Part shown: positions 63,397-64,000 of the stretch, in pieces
Layout of the letters: every line of letters starts with the position of its first letter
Numbering within the stretch: position 1 is the first letter of the stretch
NCBI GenBank assembly: GCA_030611265.1
Contig: JAUWQD010000005.1
Span: 1-64,000 of the forward strand
DNA length: 64,000 bases
Source: Methanosarcinaceae archaeon
Lineage (GTDB): Archaea; Halobacteriota; Methanosarcinia; Methanosarcinales; Methanosarcinaceae
Direction: 5' to 3'
Position numbers and translations under genes: made by a program
Notes under the pieces: model-generated
What the model was told of the DNA's origin: nothing
The model's input: only the letters and a program-made list of their open reading frames with translations
Databases searched by the model: none

Positions 63397-64000
63397 CTAT
63401 ACTGCTCTAATAACATCGCTTCTGCTGATCATCCCGACAATCTCATTATCCTGTTCGACAGGCAGTGCCGTGATATTCTCTTTGATCATGATATTCGCTG
63501 CATTAGCGACCGTATCATCACTGGCTATTGTCATAATCGGTCTAGACATAATATCTTCTGCAACTAGTGGTACTTCTTTTATGTAACGATATATCTTCTC
63601 ACCACCCTGTTTTGGCCTTCTTGCCATTTTGATGCTCTTAGTTGAAAGTTTACCTTCATTATCAGTCATAGCGCTGAGTGCGAGGTTTGTTGTAGAGATG
63701 ATACCGACACCTTCTTCAGAGTCATCTATGACAATGACCTTATTGATCTTATTTTTCTCCATCTCATCTATGACATGGTTGATCGTGTGATGCCTATGAA
63801 CTGATATGATATCTTCGCTCATCAGATCGGAAACTTTTGTATCGAATGACTGCTCTGATACGTATCTGACAATATCTTTTTTTGTCACTACACCAACAAC
63901 AGAGTTTTTCGTAACAGGGATGTTGTTTATGTTGTTTTCAAGCATAAGATCAACAGCCTGTCTGATCGAAGCCTCTGGATAGATCGTTATCGGAGATTCC
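63397..64000 (-). CDS. CBS-domain protein, 5' end outside the window
   Basis: At least three CBS motifs are seen ([59 protein letters not shown]). The ATG at 63945 is internal: the frame stays open to the window end and reads [18 protein letters not shown] upstream of it, which is the start of another CBS motif. The gene is therefore cut by the window edge. It is related to the CBS gene downstream. Confidence 0.87.
   Translation of the reverse strand, partial: ESPITIYPEASIRQAVDLMLENNINNIPVTKNSVVGVVTKKDIVRYVSEQSFDTKVSDLMSEDIISVHRHHTINHVIDEMEKNKINKVIVIDDSEEGVGIISTTNLALSAMTDNEGKLSTKSIKMARRPKQGGEKIYRYIKEVPLVAEDIMSRPIMTIASDDTVANAANIMIKENITALPVEQDNEIVGMISRSDVIRAV

Overview
This window is archaeal chromosomal DNA, most likely from the order Methanosarcinales (a methanogen or a related ANME-type archaeon). 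The pointers are archaeal-only or archaea-typical genes (agmatidine synthase TiaS, Nob1, the Archaea-specific RecJ-like DHH protein, GfcR, archaeal Rnl3-type RNA ligase, archaeal phosphoglycerate mutase), a surface protein with the Methanosarcinales-type S-layer module and a PGF-CTERM tail, GGTG/GGAGG-type Shine-Dalgarno sites, and many GTG/TTG starts. A tetrahydrofolate gene set (purN-glyA-folD, a dihydropteroate-synthase-like gene and metV) resembles the arrangement known from Methanosarcina barkeri. Species cannot be fixed from sequence reading alone.

Layout. 0.2-6.4 kb: UDP-sugar dehydrogenase, aminotransferase, a coiled-coil membrane protein, two pilin-like secreted proteins, hisH and a PurM-superfamily protein. 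6.6-12.3 kb: NfeD/slipin pair, a tiny membrane protein, RecJ-like DHH protein, GfcR. 12.5-15.5 kb: nob1 and a roadblock/double-KaiC/two small membrane protein operon. 15.7-25.5 kb: nadE, tiaS, an HTH regulator, then the folate C1 genes, interrupted by a DUF4143-type AAA ATPase that has a 34-bp-period operator-like array upstream. 25.5-29.5 kb: an AT-rich accessory island with gene remnants, a candidate structured RNA, and a two-gene operon coding for an RnlA-like HEPN ribonuclease toxin and RNase HIII; pieces resembling pyrK lie at both edges. 29.5-34.3 kb: pyrDK, the 3' end (domains V and VI) of a group II intron, and a protein with two DUF262 modules plus HNH. 34.8-41.9 kb: hemC-hemL, small genes, a DUF362 ferredoxin-like protein, purM, lysC. 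42.2-46.6 kb: ABC exporter and surface protein. 46.7-54 kb: apgM, LigD-type phosphoesterase, DUF234 ATPase, scramblase-like protein, an interrupted mobB-moaE fusion, MetE-like methionine synthase. 54-64 kb: a secreted PKD subtilase, SpoIIM-like protein, hisG, a single-domain KaiC with partner, an EF-Tu-like protein with an altered P-loop, RNA ligase, and two CBS-domain genes (the last cut by the window end).

The most interesting items are: (1) the RnlA-like/RNase HIII operon, where both proteins carry the same TBP-like motif and no RnlB antitoxin is present; (2) a family of two-hairpin repeats at six intergenic sites (plus one decayed copy) with compensatory base changes, always in one orientation and always 5' of a minus-strand gene; (3) a group II intron domain V/VI without a reverse transcriptase; (4) a GC-rich structured block at 26.72-26.86 kb ending in a hairpin plus T-tract; (5) candidate operators overlapping the promoters or starts of two AAA ATPase genes; (6) a mobB-moaE fusion split by an in-frame TAA.
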